Source: Misgurnus anguillicaudatus (taxonomy: Eukaryota > Chordata > Actinopteri > Cypriniformes > Cobitidae). From it: DNA of 64,000 nucleotides. The DNA is taken from positions 10,405,001-10,469,000 of the forward strand of contig NC_073358.2 of NCBI RefSeq assembly GCF_027580225.2, given 5' to 3'. Below, one piece after another: positions 14,001 to 27,700 of this stretch. The position numbers and the translations under genes are program-made. The notes under the pieces are model-generated. The model did no database searches. It had not been told where the DNA came from and worked only from the letters and a program-made list of their open reading frames with translations. Numbering within the stretch: the stretch's first letter is position 1; each line of letters opens with the position of its first letter.

Positions 14001-15478
14001 AGTCATGTTATTCTTGTTTTATACAGATAAAGCGTCAGTATAATCTAAAGCTCTTTAAAGTTATGTATTATATATAGGTTTTTATAAATATAGGTTTACA
14101 TAATTTAATGGTTAATCTGTTTATTAGTAGCTTTCAATGAAATTGATTGGAAGGTGTTTTGTTGTTATTGTAAACCTTCACATGTTAAATATTTGACAAA
14201 TCTGTAAAAATCGTATCATAATATCATAAAACGTCGAAACTTTAATAAATTAGGCTACACTTGTTGAACCGCCCAAATAAACTGTTTAATACTATAGTTT
14301 GAATCCGATTGAAATATGTATGTTTCAGTTTTTAACATGATGTATTTTAGTTAATAAAGCTGTTTGATTAACCCTCGATTTCTAAATGTGGAAACAGCCT
14401 GACAGAGAGCAGTTTTAAACATAACAACCACCACAATTTAAATGTTTGCCGGTTTTTATTTTATTTCATTATTTTAATACGATTATTGGTTTTGTGTAAA
14501 GAATATTTGACTGATAAAGTAGGTCTAGTTCAACTTTCTATAACAGAAAAACTTTGAAATAATGGCAAATGTGCAATGAAGAAAAACGCCCAACAATCGC
14601 CGTTGAAATGACGAGCACGAGCGTCTTAAGATAACATTATTAATGTGTGAATTGCCGCGTGACAGCGAGGGTTTTGTTGTATTGTCTTGTTTTGTTTAGT
14701 GTCTTTCATTCGGCTCGTGACTCCCTCACCTTCAGCCACTCAGTGCGGGACAGAAGGCGAGCTGAGCCTCGTGTCTAACTGAACCCTGATGTTATTCACC
14801 TCCGGTGTCAATTTACACACAAAAACATTGACCTGTTGCTGTATTATTATCAAGACTGCAAGTGTATAATACTGCTCAAAAAATATACTTTAAATGTAAT
14901 ATCAAAGAGGCGCGCGGAAATAGGATAATAGCGCTAATAATTTTACGTTGCGCACAAGGTGCATTAAAATGCTATGCTTGATTGACACTTAATAGCTACT
15001 GTTTTTCTGTATGGTAAATAAATTACTTTAACATCTGTGTTGTAAGCAGATGCATTAATTGGGAAATTATCTGATTTTAGTCTTTACAAACTAAAAACAA
15101 ATGTATGGAAAAGGTTCTTTGTCTGGTTCCATGAAGAACTTTTTAACATCCAGAAAACCTTTCTGTTACTAAAAGGTTCTTTATAGTGGTTTCTACAGAC
15201 TAAACCTATAAGAAAATATTAATCTTTAAAGAACATTTGACTAAAAGTTTTTTGTAGAAGAAAATTGTTCTTCTAGAAACTCTGAAGAAGCTTTTTATCA
15301 CCTTTATTTTAAGAAAGACTTCATTCAAATTAGAAAAGGGTAAGTACCTCTGTGCCGCATTGTTTGCATCAATAACGCCGACATTTCGCACCCAAGAACG
15401 AACAGAATCCATTTCTTCAAAAGTTTGCACTTTCGATCCGGTGATGTTTCTGTCCGGGTGATCGTGACTTCCAAACAT
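11026..15478 (-). CDS. ebf2: ebf2, early B-cell factor 2 (COE transcription factor), first six coding exons, partial
   Basis: Exons on the minus strand: 15478-15348, 13522-13366, 12982-12925, 12305-12250, 12141-12068 and 11094-11026. All have AG acceptors and GT donors, and their phases join into one frame of 181 codons plus two bases. The protein starts [11 protein letters not shown] and then carries the COE DNA-binding domain ([20 protein letters not shown]). The COE zinc knuckle H-x3-C-x2-C-x5-C is present as H154, C158, C161 and C167. Residues typical of EBF2 rather than EBF1 or EBF3 ([25 protein letters not shown]) decide the paralogue. EBF proteins are nuclear DNA-binding regulators of neural, adipose and mesodermal differentiation. 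The rest of the family (about 575 aa: remaining DNA-binding domain, IPT, HLH) was not found in 1-11025, so the next exon probably lies beyond the left edge after a large intron. Exon 3 starts at an AG two codons later than the human exon. Confidence 0.93.
12380..12440 (+). repeat. tRNA-derived SINE head fragment
   Basis: TAGCTTATCTGG fits a pol III A box and GGGTTCAAGATAC fits a degenerate B box at tRNA-like spacing. It abuts a MITE at 12441, which interrupts any SINE body. It does not form a full cloverleaf tRNA gene. Confidence 0.5.
12441..12810. repeat. MITE, 370 bp, in the ebf2 intron between coding exons 3 and 4
   Basis: Termini ACTTAAAGGTGCAGTGTGTAA and TTACACACTGCACCTTTAAGT are a perfect 21-bp inverted pair. 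A diverged copy in the opposite orientation, split by a Tc1 element, lies at 22307-23880. Confidence 0.9.
13523..15347 (-). other. ebf2 intron 1, mostly unique
   Basis: 1.8 kb, AT-rich, with no transposon termini recognised. The part around 14560-14780 is GC-richer and contains no frame continuing ebf2. Confidence 0.5.
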
Positions 15479-18400
15479 TTAAAACAAAATCGACAGGACA
15501 AGGTAACCTCCTGTGCAAAACGACAGAAAGACTTCAACAAACTGTCAAGTTTTACTCAGTTTATCCCGTCAAAGAAGATTTTCCAAAATATCTGCGATGT
15601 CCTCCGTAATTATTTTCATAAGTTGATTGAAAAGCTGCTTTCTTGGCGTATATGTGTCCTGTTTGGAGAACCATTCATTGTTGAAGTACCTTCGTGCGCT
15701 CACCTGTTCAACCGGAGCAACATTAAATTCCCAAAGATTTGTATTTCTCTGCAGGTGTAGGCTATTTCTAGAAATGCATCCACTCAGCAGAGAAAATAAA
15801 CACGATATACATCCACAAGAGGCTCGCGACTGGAGGTTAAGCGCTGCACAGATTGTAAATGGTGAGGATGCTGTGGATGGGGATCTTTAAAACCATGAGA
15901 ACGTGATGATGCAGCCGGAGTCTTTTGGGACATAGGGAATAAATGGGTTGCACTGGCAAAGCTGAAGAAAGAGGAGGGGCAAATCCGTATTTGTAAAGAA
16001 AGGCGTCCCGCTTGAGGTCGATTTCCTGACGTCTGATTTTAGACTTATGGCGATAACTCACAGTTTGTTGGTTTAACATTTTAACATATGCTTTTACTGT
16101 ATAACTGCATTGTGAACACATAAACCAAAAATAATAAAAATAAACATTATTAATAACGATTTCTCTAAAATACAGATTGCAGAAATAAATGTATCAAATA
16201 CATAAAAATGCGTATTTATATTCATAATACAATATATTAATAATAAATCTTGGATAGGACAGGATCATGTCGGGTTTTTTTTTGCTACAGATAAAATGAT
16301 TTTAAAAACTAAAACATATCCAACATTATAACTACTATTGCATGTTGGTTTTAAATTTACAAAGTAAAAGTATCCATTACAAAGAAAACGAATTTTAAAT
16401 GAGTTTCATCTGACATCTGCGGGCGCAGACGCAGCAGACGGCCAAAACAATGAGATTTTTCTCAACTTTTTTTAGACCATTTCCTCTCTCGTTTAGCGCA
16501 TGCTCGATGAGGAGCGGCTTTTCCATCCTTTCTGGCTGCTGGATGGGGTCATTGTCTGTGCGTGGGGCTCAAATAACTAAACAATAAGTGAAACCCCCCT
16601 GTGCACACCACCACCACCCGGCTTATACCAACCATCTGCCAGCACGCCCGGAGTCAGCTGTTCACCCTATTATATGACCTGTTGCGGAATCCATGCGCGC
16701 TCTGTAACGCTTTCTGATTAACTAAAAGCGTCACTATCAAATTTGCGCGTTCGTCCACTAGCCGATATATATTGCGTAACTTCTGTAATTTTTCTTGTAA
16801 TTTTTTTAACAGATTGTCCATTGACTGGGTGATCAGCCTACTATACGTGCGAAATATTTTATTAAAAATCTGGAGAGCTCTTTACGCTTCGTTATGTGCC
16901 TATATTAGATATTTGGCGGAATGATAAAAACAATAAATATTTTATCTGTAATTGTGGTGGACGCATGTCTCTCCAAGGGGAGTCGTGAATAGGCAAACAC
17001 GCCTAGTCATTAACCAAAGCAAATTTAGTGACTGAATGGCAACAGGCTACCTGTGCAAAAACTATATCATTAGTCAGACAAAAAATGATCAACATCGAAA
17101 TATTAGGATTACATGATGAGACAGAAAATATGATGCATTCTACATTCTAGCATTTCAAACTTAATTTCCAATATTTCACAATAGGAACAGGCTCTTAATT
17201 TTACGTTTGCTTCTTAATTTATATTGCTTGCGAGATGTTTTTACAATTTTGTTTTTAATACGAGGAACTTCATCTTTACAAAGGACAAGAATCGTAATAA
17301 TTTGTGGCGCATGAGGTGAAATGTCATGCTAAAGATTGTGTTAAACAATCTCATGACTAAAGTGTCTGACATAATATCAAGCATTGACATGTTCATTATT
17401 AGCAGTTGTGAAAACAATTGTTTTCATTTAATTTCTATAAAATATATATCGCATGGGAATAATCATTTAATGTTAATTCGTTAATGAAAATGGAAGAAAT
17501 TACGCGCTTAAAGGCACATCATCTGATAATTGCATGAAAATAAATAAATGCAATTAAATAATGATGATAATAAACACAGAGATCGAATAAGTTTTTACTT
17601 ACATTAAACAAATCCTTATTTTGGTGGTAAGGCTTTGTAGATTGCACTTATAAGATATTTAATGAGCTATTTGACAAGTAACGAAAATAACGTTAATCTA
17701 TCTTTATTTCGACCTATACAGATTTTATAAAATCATTTTTTTCTTTACTTTCTATGGGGTTTGCAATTGTTTGCCATAACAAATACACAAAAGAACCGAT
17801 TTGTGACATTTTAATTTTTCTAACAATTAAAACATTAAGCAAAAAAAAAAAAAACATGAACTGTATATCTAATTAAAATACAGAACATCCGGTTGCAAAA
17901 TTATAGCCTTTACTTAAAGGGTCACTCAACTAAACATAAAGAGAAAAAAATACTTTTAAATAACAATTAATTATTTTGATCAATAATTTTGAGACCTAAA
18001 AGTTTCGTTTGCCAAATGCTAATATTTTGATATTTTACTGATAGTAATGATATAAGAGATACTAATATTTTACTGATACCATGCAGTTGCAGAAATTAAG
18101 ATTGTCATTAAAGTCAACATCTGTCCTATTAAACTGATTCCCATGGGCATTTTTGAGGGACATAGACTGTAAACAATTAAATTAAATCAGTTTACAAACA
18201 TTTTTAGACTGCAGTTGACACAGTAACTGAACCTGAAGTGGATCATGAGATTAAAGCTTTACATATAAAAATATAAATATATTCAAATAGGCCTACTGTA
18301 AAAAATACTTTTAACTTGTAACTGAAGTTAAAACAGCCAGTAGGTGGCGACAAGTCACATTTTGAAAATCCATTCATCATCTTGATAATAGGCCTACCAC

Positions 18401-18797
18401 TCTCTGAGAGCCAAAGTCAGTCAATGTGTTGCATTATATTTCAGGCCCTTAAAACACACAAGTGATAGGCTATGGGGTCCATAGGTATATGGCGTGAACA
18501 CAATGACTGAGAGCTGTAAAGCGCAGCATTCATAAACGTTTATGAGTTCCCAAGTTTCTTATTTACTTATTTTGGAGCAGAGAAAAAGAGTACACCAAGC
18601 CCTGTAAAAATATATTAATACTTAATTTATAATAAATATTTAAATATTATAAAACCCTACTTGTAGTTATTAAAATAGATCAGCACCCCTCCTCTTCTGA
18701 AATACTTCAGATTGGAGTATCAGATAAAATTTTTAACTAACATGACTTAAACTGAATGCTGAACACAGTAATGAACAGGTTCAATAGGACTGAGATC
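15479..18797. other. Intergenic region between ebf2 (5' end) and poldip2 (3' end)
   Basis: It should hold the ebf2 promoter and 5' UTR just right of 15478. The GC-richer stretch at 16400-16760 is a candidate upstream regulatory part. The rest is AT-rich with A and T runs. I see no gene or clear transposon ends. Confidence 0.4.
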
Positions 18798-21700
18798 CTA
18801 AGAAAGTGAGGTAAAAGGACCGGGCAGAAAATTGTTAGGAGTATCATCCTTTTTGCTCTCAAGAGAAAAGGGTGGGATGCGCACGTCGAAGAAGGTACCG
18901 CCTGGCCTCTCAAGCCGGTAAGAGCCCCTGCAGGCGTAAAAAATCTGAATAAAAAATCTGACTCAAACATATTTAAGACTTTGTGTTTCACATTGCATTG
19001 AAAAATCATTAAATGTCTATAAAAATGAGCAAACCATCATTTATATGTATTATATCATGAGACATGTAAAATGCATTCATCAGAAAATGTATATAAGAAA
19101 AATATAAAGTATATAATGAGGTTTATGAACCTACCACATGTGTCCACTTGGAGACTGCAAAGAGACATGACTGCTATACTGAAAAGCTGCCTGTTCTTTT
19201 GATAACACCGGCTCCTGTTACACATAAAAAAAAGTTTATAATTGTATACCACATGGTGGCACTGTTACCAAACTGATCATGCACTCTGATGGCATGGTAA
19301 AACAAGACATTTTTGTGACGCTTGGTCTGATATAGCTCGATTTTACATTATGTTCCATCTGTGTAAACCAAAATTTACAAAAATGTCACGTTTAGTTTGC
19401 TTACTGGGTGCTTACAGAAAAATATATTCATGGATTAAGTTGTACTGTTGTGATTCATAGTTGGTTGGGTGGAGGACCACACCTTAAGGGATTAGCTACT
19501 AAAATCTCTAAAAGTTAGAAGGGTCATGCTATTTATATGTAATGTGCTGTAATATCTGAATGTCACTGACCCGTCCCACGACTCCTCTTCCTCTGACGGT
19601 CTCTAAGGTACCAGACAGACTGAAGATCCTCCAGTGTCTTTCTCTCAATTGTACCACCTCATTTCCAAGGTTCTCCAGACGAATGCTGTAACGCCACTGA
19701 GAAAATGTGCATGGAGAAACATAAAGGACAGTGAGAGTTATTCATATAAGAATCAATGAAAATGTTTAAGATTTAATTTAAGGAAAGTCTACCCATTTGG
19801 CGGCCATATTTGCAGAAGTCCTATCTATTTGATAACATGCATTTCTAAAATTGCTTGCAACAGTCACAAAAAACAACCTATTTTCAACCAAGAGTTCAAC
19901 CTGATATCAACTGTAATATATATATAGTTACACAATCATAAATCGCATTAAAAACACATCTTCCAGGATCAAGTCTATTACGCCCCTGCTAAAAAAACAA
20001 AAGAAGCCTTCACAGAAATTGGATTTAATGGTTTTAATGGCAATTTTATTGGTTGTAATGGAAACTATAATGGACTCTGTGGGTCTCTATGGGTATGTGT
20101 TGGGTACTGTTGGGACCATTAAATCATACTGGAATAATGCATAATACACAGTACAAAAAATTATTTGGTAATGGTTTAAATGGTAAAAGCTCATAGTTCC
20201 TAATGACATTTTAATGTGGTGTTTTTAACAGGGACCCACCTGACCTGTTTTTATTATCATAAAAATAGCATACAGATTTATCAGTAGCATGTGAATGTTG
20301 TCTCTTACCCAGTACACTTGGGAATTCTGGGCCTCCTGATAAAAGATTAAGAGGAAATATTTATGACATCATCAAAAATATAATGTGTCCATCTTTAAGG
20401 GGCAGTTTCCCAGACAGGGCTTAAACCTAGTCCCAGACTAACTTAAATGTTAGTGTTGTCTTGATCGAAAACAACTTGCTTGGACATATTTTTAAATATA
20501 TCAGTGCATGTGTTGTGTCTCAAGATGCACACCAGAGTTTATTTATAAATTATGTTTTTAAAAATGACTTAATGTATTAATTTAACTAAGGCCTAGTCCT
20601 GGCTTAAGCTAATCCCTGTTCGGGAAACTGCACCTAAATGATTTATTTGAGACATTAAAAAGTTAAAACATTGTAGGACATGAAAGAAAATATTATTTTA
20701 TTACTGAAATACATTTATTTGACATATTTTTGTATAATATATAGCATTATGGAAACCAACAATTTCTAACCTTTAATGTGAATATTTAAAAATTTTATGA
20801 CTTCTGGGAATCTGCAAAGCTCTTAAAAAATTAATTATTTGTACTTTTTTTACAGAAACATTACAAGTACTCTACAGTTTAATGTAATGCAATTATAGTT
20901 CACCACTTAAAGTCCCCATGAAATCAAAACTGACAATTCTTTTTTTAATGGAATATTGCAATGTTTATTATAAATATTAAAGTCATACTTTTTTAATTCA
21001 TGTGTCCTCATTAACTTTAATCAAAATCTTGTGACGATCAATCTCTGATGATGTCAGCTTGATGGTGTGGGCGGATCATCCTTTAACACCGCCCCATCAA
21101 ACTGTCATTCTGCTGCCAGTTCAATTTCTGAATGAAATGCCTACTTTCTATATCTAATCAAAGTACAGTGTAAAACACAAGCCATGCCCACTATTTTCAT
21201 TGTGTGATGTTCCCATTTTACTCAGAAAAAGTCCAAATTTAATTTTGTATTATTTACGGCAGTACCGGCTGATAACTTCTGTTCCGAGGGGCGCACATTC
21301 AAAATATGTGTTCGGAGTGTCATGTGTGAGGCTCATCATGTCAACATATTTGTTTAGTGCGTCATGTGAACCTATGTGCAACATGCGTCATATCAAAATA
21401 CGTGCCTGCTGCACACATGTCGAAAGAATTTATGATAAAAGAGACGATTACGTTCACAAAATACTCGCAAGATTTAATTTAATACTAACTCTGATTACAT
21501 ATGAGATTAAGCGAGTATCTGGCAAACATGAGTGTCTCTTTTATCATAAACCCCTTTGAAGCGTCTGCAGCTGCACGTATTTTGACATGACGTGTGATGC
21601 ACATAGGTTTACATGAGGCACTGAACACATATTTTGACATGACGAGCCACAAACTTGATGAGCTAAATATACATTTTGGCGAGCTTCGCATCATGTGCCC

Positions 21701-24700
21701 TTGAAAAAGAAGTCACCGGTCGCCACTAATTTACAGTTTACTTGATTTTAAAGCCAACTAAAATGTATTCATACCCGCATACCCATGTGAAATGGGATAA
21801 CCGTGACTCGAATGTTTTCTGTGGTCTCACGGTGAACACCAGACAATTCAAGCCATTGATGGTTTTTCTCCTGCCACGCACGGAGAGCATCTCTCGGCAC
21901 AAATGATGGACCTAACAACAGGTTAAACACTGGAGAATAAAGTGTATATTGCAGAATACAGTACATTAATTTTGCAGTATGACGTGCGTGTACCTTTTGA
22001 TGGTTTGTATAAAAGAAATCTATCAAACAGTTCATGCTGAATAGGCATCTGATCTGTTGAGTTATATGGCAAAATGTCTTCATGGCTTACATAGTCGAGA
22101 CCTACAAAAAAGAAATATTTAAGAATATAAAACTTTTGAATTTAAACCAGGTAACACCTTACATACAGAATGACGTACCTGGAATAGCATAGAGGGCCCT
22201 GCTGTCATCGTGGTTGCCCAAAAACGTGACAGCTTCTGTTTGTGACCTCTGAGACTACCAATAAAACACAATGAAACATTAAGAAGAATCTCACTTATCT
22301 GATTTGTTAAAGGTGCAAGGATATCTTGACAGAAATGCAATATAATATATACACTCACCTAAAGGATTATTAGGAACACCTGTTCAATTTTATCTTTAAT
22401 GCAATTATCTAATCAACCAATCACATGGCAGTTGGTTCAATGCATTAAGGGGTGTGGTCCTGGTCAAGACAATCGCCTGAACTCCAAACTGAATGTCAGA
22501 ATGGGAAAGAAAGGTGATTTAAGCAATTTTGAGCGTGGCATGGTTGTTGGTGCCAGGCGGGCAGGTCTGAGTATTTCACAATCTGCTCAGTTACTGGGAT
22601 TTTCACGCACAACCATTTCTAGGGTTTACAAAGAATGCTGTGAAAAACATTCAGTATGAGGCAGTCCTGTGGGCAAAAATGCCTTGTTGATGCTAGAGTT
22701 CAGAGGAGAATGGGCCGACTGATTCAAGCTGATAGAAGAGCAACTTTGACTGAAATAAGCACTCATTACAACCGAGGTATGCAGCAAAGCATTTGTGAAG
22801 CCACAACATGCACAACCTTGAGGCGGATGGGCTACAACAGCAGAAGACCCCACCGGGTACCACTCATCTCCACTACAAATAGGAAAAACAGGCTACAATT
22901 TGCACAAGCTCACCAAAATTGGACAGTTGAAGACTGGAAAATGTTGCCTAGTCTGATGAGTCTCGATTTCTGTTGAGACATTCAGATGTAGAGTCAGAAT
23001 TTGGTGTAAACAGAATGAGAAGATGGATCCATTATGCCTTGTTACCACTGTTCAGGCTGGTGGTGTAATGGTGTGGGGGAGGTTTTCTTGGCACACTTTA
23101 GGCCCCTTAGTGCCAATTGGACATCATTTAAATGCCACAGCCTACCTGAGCATTGTTTCTGATCATGTCCATCCTTTTATGACCACCATGTACCCTCCTC
23201 TGATGGCTACTTCCAGCAGGATAATGCACCATGTCACAAAGCTCGAATCATTTCAAATTGGTTTCTTGTACATGACAATGAGTTCACTGCACTTAAATGG
23301 CCCCCCACAGTCACCAGATCTCAACCCAATAGAGCATCTTTGGGATTTGGTGGAACGGGAGCTTCGTGCCCTGAATGTGCATCCCACAAATATCTATCAA
23401 CTGCACGATGCTATCCAATCAATATGGGCCAACATTTCTAAAGAATGCTTTTAGCACCTTGTTGAATCAATGCAACGTAGAATTAAGGCAGTTCTGAAGA
23501 CGAAAGGGGATCAAACACAGTATTAGTATGGTGTTCCTAATAATCCTTTAGGTGAATGTATACAACTGTATTATTAGTGGTGTATAAAGACCTTGCATGA
23601 GGAACTGTATTGTTTTTATGACCTTAGAATGAGCCGTTTTTATCTTGGTGTTTACACACCCCGGGTCCCCTCACATGAAAGTCGCCGCTATGTTTCTACA
23701 GTAGCCCTAAACGGACAAACTGTTCTACAGAACGCATTTCGTCTCTACGTTGTCTCGGACGACGACACGTTTGTCCTGTTGCAGCTACCGTAGCTTCTCT
23801 TCGCGTTTCGAAATTGAGGTTGGTTTCAATTCAAAATATCACCACTAGATGCCGCTAAAAACCCACACTGGAGCTTTAAAGGCATATGTGCACTAAAAAT
23901 ACAATTAAGGAGCTACAAAAGAAGAGTTCCAGTCACACATCATCTAAAATAAGTGAAAATACCTTTGCAGACTTGGTTACCCCTTACGAAAATTAACCGT
24001 GGTTACTGTAGTAAAACCATGGTAACCACAAAATAACCATGGTTTTGACAACATCAAAGGGTCATAAAACATCAAGACAAGATGTCTTTACAAGATGTCG
24101 CCTGTTTTTTATGTTAGCGTTATATTTTATTGTTGCCCAATTCTTGAACACTCATGCATTTTTTACGTTGGAATTATACAATGTTTACGCGTCAATGATG
24201 TAGTAAAAACAGATTTTTTTTATTTAAAAATGATTGCACATATACACAACAACGCTGTAAAAAAATCCACGTTCACGCAGATCCGCAGACGATTAAATCT
24301 GCTGTATTACTTATGCCAGACCAGTAGATGGTGATGTTACTTTGTAAAGAAATACTGCAAGCCTGCATACATATGCATACTTTTACAGAGAGATAAATAG
24401 CTACAAACAATCAAGACAATGAAAGCATCAATCAATTTTGTTTCAACAGACGAAGTGACCATGGACTTCAAAAATTCGTAAACTTTGTCAGAGAGGCGTT
24501 AATAAACTCAGTATCTTGAGCAGCACAAACACAGTTCTATAGGCCGTTGTTGTTTTGGTTAAACTCGCGAATGCTTATAGACTTAATTAACAAATGCGCA
24601 ACCAAACAAAATATGGTTATGGTTTATTTCCGATCTCTAAGCAGTGACTGTTGGTGCATGTACTCACTATATGTGGACAGTCTCTGGTGTCTATCAAGAC

Positions 24701-27700
24701 TTGATAATACGTGTGGGTTTGGCCTTTCACCTCCTTAGACGCATGATTTCCGGAGGTTTCAGATTTGCTGAGAAGTATAGAAATGTGCATTACAAACTTC
24801 TATGATCACATTTTAACCTCGTTAAGACAAGGTGACACTCACCTATCTGTAGTCGTAGGAATGACATCTCTGTCATACAGGCGAGCATGCCAGGGGAAGA
24901 GAACAATACCTCTGTAGCCAAAGACACTGTGTAGGAACAACTGACACATATACACAAACAATTATTAGTTCATATACAGTACCAGGGCTCAACTATAAGG
25001 AAATTTATTTAGATTTGTACTGGCCCCACCACAAAAATGATGATGATCAACAAATGTGGCCTGCTTGGGCAAGTGACTGTTCTGTCAGCTAGCCCAGAAT
25101 TCTCTCACACTGGTGCAGCATAACAACATAAAAAACTGACATGTTTTTACCTGCCCTATCTCATAACTGCCATGCTGTTTTGTTGCCTCAAATACTCCTA
25201 CGGTCTCCAGAAACTTCCCATCAGGTTTGTTACTGTGATTTACATACAGAAAACAGATATATGCATGAGAAACAGGGGAAGATTATATCAAGTTATTTTC
25301 GAGACAAAATCATGATTTGGTTAAAAATCATATTACAAATTAAAGGTCGACCATTGGTTGCCGATTAATCGCTGCTGATAACGTTAAAAATAACTATCAT
25401 TCATCTGCAAAAATTCCGACCAACAGATTTTTCTGGTTCTTAAGGTATAGCATGCCCGACCAAAACTAAAAATGTGCTCTGTAAAAAAGTTTAGACTGCT
25501 TATTTGCATACTGACATGGTTGAAACTTTCCTGCGATAGTTATTTGAAATTGTAATAAAATGCATTATATTACTCATACTCAATAGTTCATACTATTTTC
25601 AGCCAATACTGTAAATTTTTACATTATTTCATGCTATACTGTTTATATATTTTTAATAAATTTTTATTGTTCTTTGGTGTCTTACTTTGGTTTAGTATTA
25701 TTTTAATTGGCTTACTTTAAGGTTTGTTGATAGTTCATATACATAATTTTTTTTTTTATAAAATTTAAATTATTTTGTTAAATCTGTATTCTAATGTGGT
25801 AATAAAGTTTAACACAACTTTGAGTAATGCGAGTTACTCTTCAGTTTAATTAATTCAATTTAAAAATAAAATAATGTACTGAATTAAACTGAACATATTA
25901 ACATAGAATTATGCACTCTTTGCGCCTGGGCGGGAGTCAGAAACAAAGATGGCAGGCCAGAGCTTGACATTTTTGCGATCATAAAAAACACCTGCAAGGC
26001 TTGAAAGAGATCAAGCCTCAGCCAAGTAAGAAAAAGTAACGCAAAAGTAACATGAGCATTAATTTCCATGAAAAGTAACTAAGTAACGCAATTAGTTACT
26101 TTTTTGGGGAGTAACTTAAAATTGTAATGCATTACTTTTAAAAGTAACTTTCCCCAAGACTGGTTATGAGTGTTGTGTTTGAATTCAGTAAATGGTCAAA
26201 AACTATCGGTTAAAGGTGGAATACGTAGAATTCGCCACTAGATGGCGCCAAAACGGCAATAATAACAAATGACGTAGATTAATGACGCTCTGAAGCAGCA
26301 TGGAATTATGGGATTTGTAGTCTTTAATGCATACTTCCGCATTTGTACACGACACTGTTGTCATGTGCTTTTTACGTCAGTAAAGGCGGTAACAAAGGGT
26401 CATGTGGATATTAACGTCATTGAAAGGAGACTGCACTGTCCCGTGTCACTGTTTAGAATGGCAATTTTCTCACGGTTTATATGTAGTTGAAAACATTAGA
26501 GATATTGATAGTAATCAGCTGGACAACATTTTTTGTTTTTTGGATATTTTACTGCAAATATCTTACAAATTGCACCTTTAATTTATCGGTTATCGGCAGA
26601 TAGTGCCCACCTTAGTTATTGGTTTTGACCAAATCCAATATCGGTCAACCTCTATTACAAATTATTTAGACACACATTACATAGAACTTTATCTGGATAA
26701 ACACCACTGGTATCAGGACAAAATGCACAGAAACATGCATCAAAAATTAAACAATAAATAATTAAAAAAAGACTTTAATTTACTTGCACCTGTTTAAAAT
26801 TACATCATGTCTACATTAAAGAGCACCTATTATGCAAAACCCACTTTTACAAGGTGTTTGGACATAAATGTGTGTTGGCAGTGTGTAAACACAATCACCC
26901 TACAATGAAAAAATCCGCCCACTCCTTTTTTGATTCCCATTGAACAAAGCAGTCTCATTAGACATGTTTTGATTCTTTTGTTAATGTGACATCATACTGA
27001 AAAAGCCCGTCCACATTAACTAATACCCATAATGGGTAAATATTCGACAGAACACACCGCTGATTTAAAATTGAACCCTGCGGAGTTGTTTAAACCTAAC
27101 TGCTGGGTTATTATACCTCGTTGCATAACAACAACAACCCAACATTGGGTCATTTTCAGCCCAGTATGTGGTCATTTTTAACCCAGCATGTGGTCTGTCC
27201 AATATTTACACATTATGGGTCAGAAATAACCCAGCCATTTTTAGAGTGCAGTCTTGCATTACCATACCAAATTGTACACTGTTCACCAAATCTCAATACT
27301 ATTGTCTCAAACTGTGAAACAGATCTATCTTAAAGCAACCAATTTTTTTACCTTAAAATAACGTTTCCAAAAAGGTTTCAGTAGTTCATCCACTAGAAAC
27401 AGGGTGAACGGCACTTTCACATTCGCTTTGCAGTTCTCTATCGGCCAAAACCGCACTAAAGAAGTTTACAAAAGTAGGGTAGTGTTACTGTAGTTCGAGT
27501 GAAAACAACAAAAACTAGCTTTAAGGCAGAAATACAATCCAATCAGAGACAGCTATGCTGCAGTATTTACGACAGTGGTAATGGACAATTACGCTTCTAA
27601 CCTGTAGGGGGAGCAAAGAGCAAAAACTCTTTAGTGTTGCTTTAACCCAAAAGCACTCACTGTCTTTTTTCTTAGGGGGCGTGCACACCAAAGCATTTAC

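Larger units (their letters stand above)
22307..23880. repeat. MITE split by a Tc1 element (intron of poldip2)
   Basis: The left part 22307-22351 (TTAAAGGTGCAAGG, then TTGACAGAAATGCAATATAA) and the right part 23559-23880 (TATTAGTGGTGTATAAAGAC to CTTTAAA) match the two sides of the MITE at 12441-12810 in inverted orientation. This shows the Tc1 copy inserted into a pre-existing MITE. Confidence 0.85.

Noticed and set aside
21200..21694. Two ORFs (119 and 69 codons) on opposite strands that share motifs
   Set aside because: They are the two arms of an inverted repeat read on both strands, not genes.
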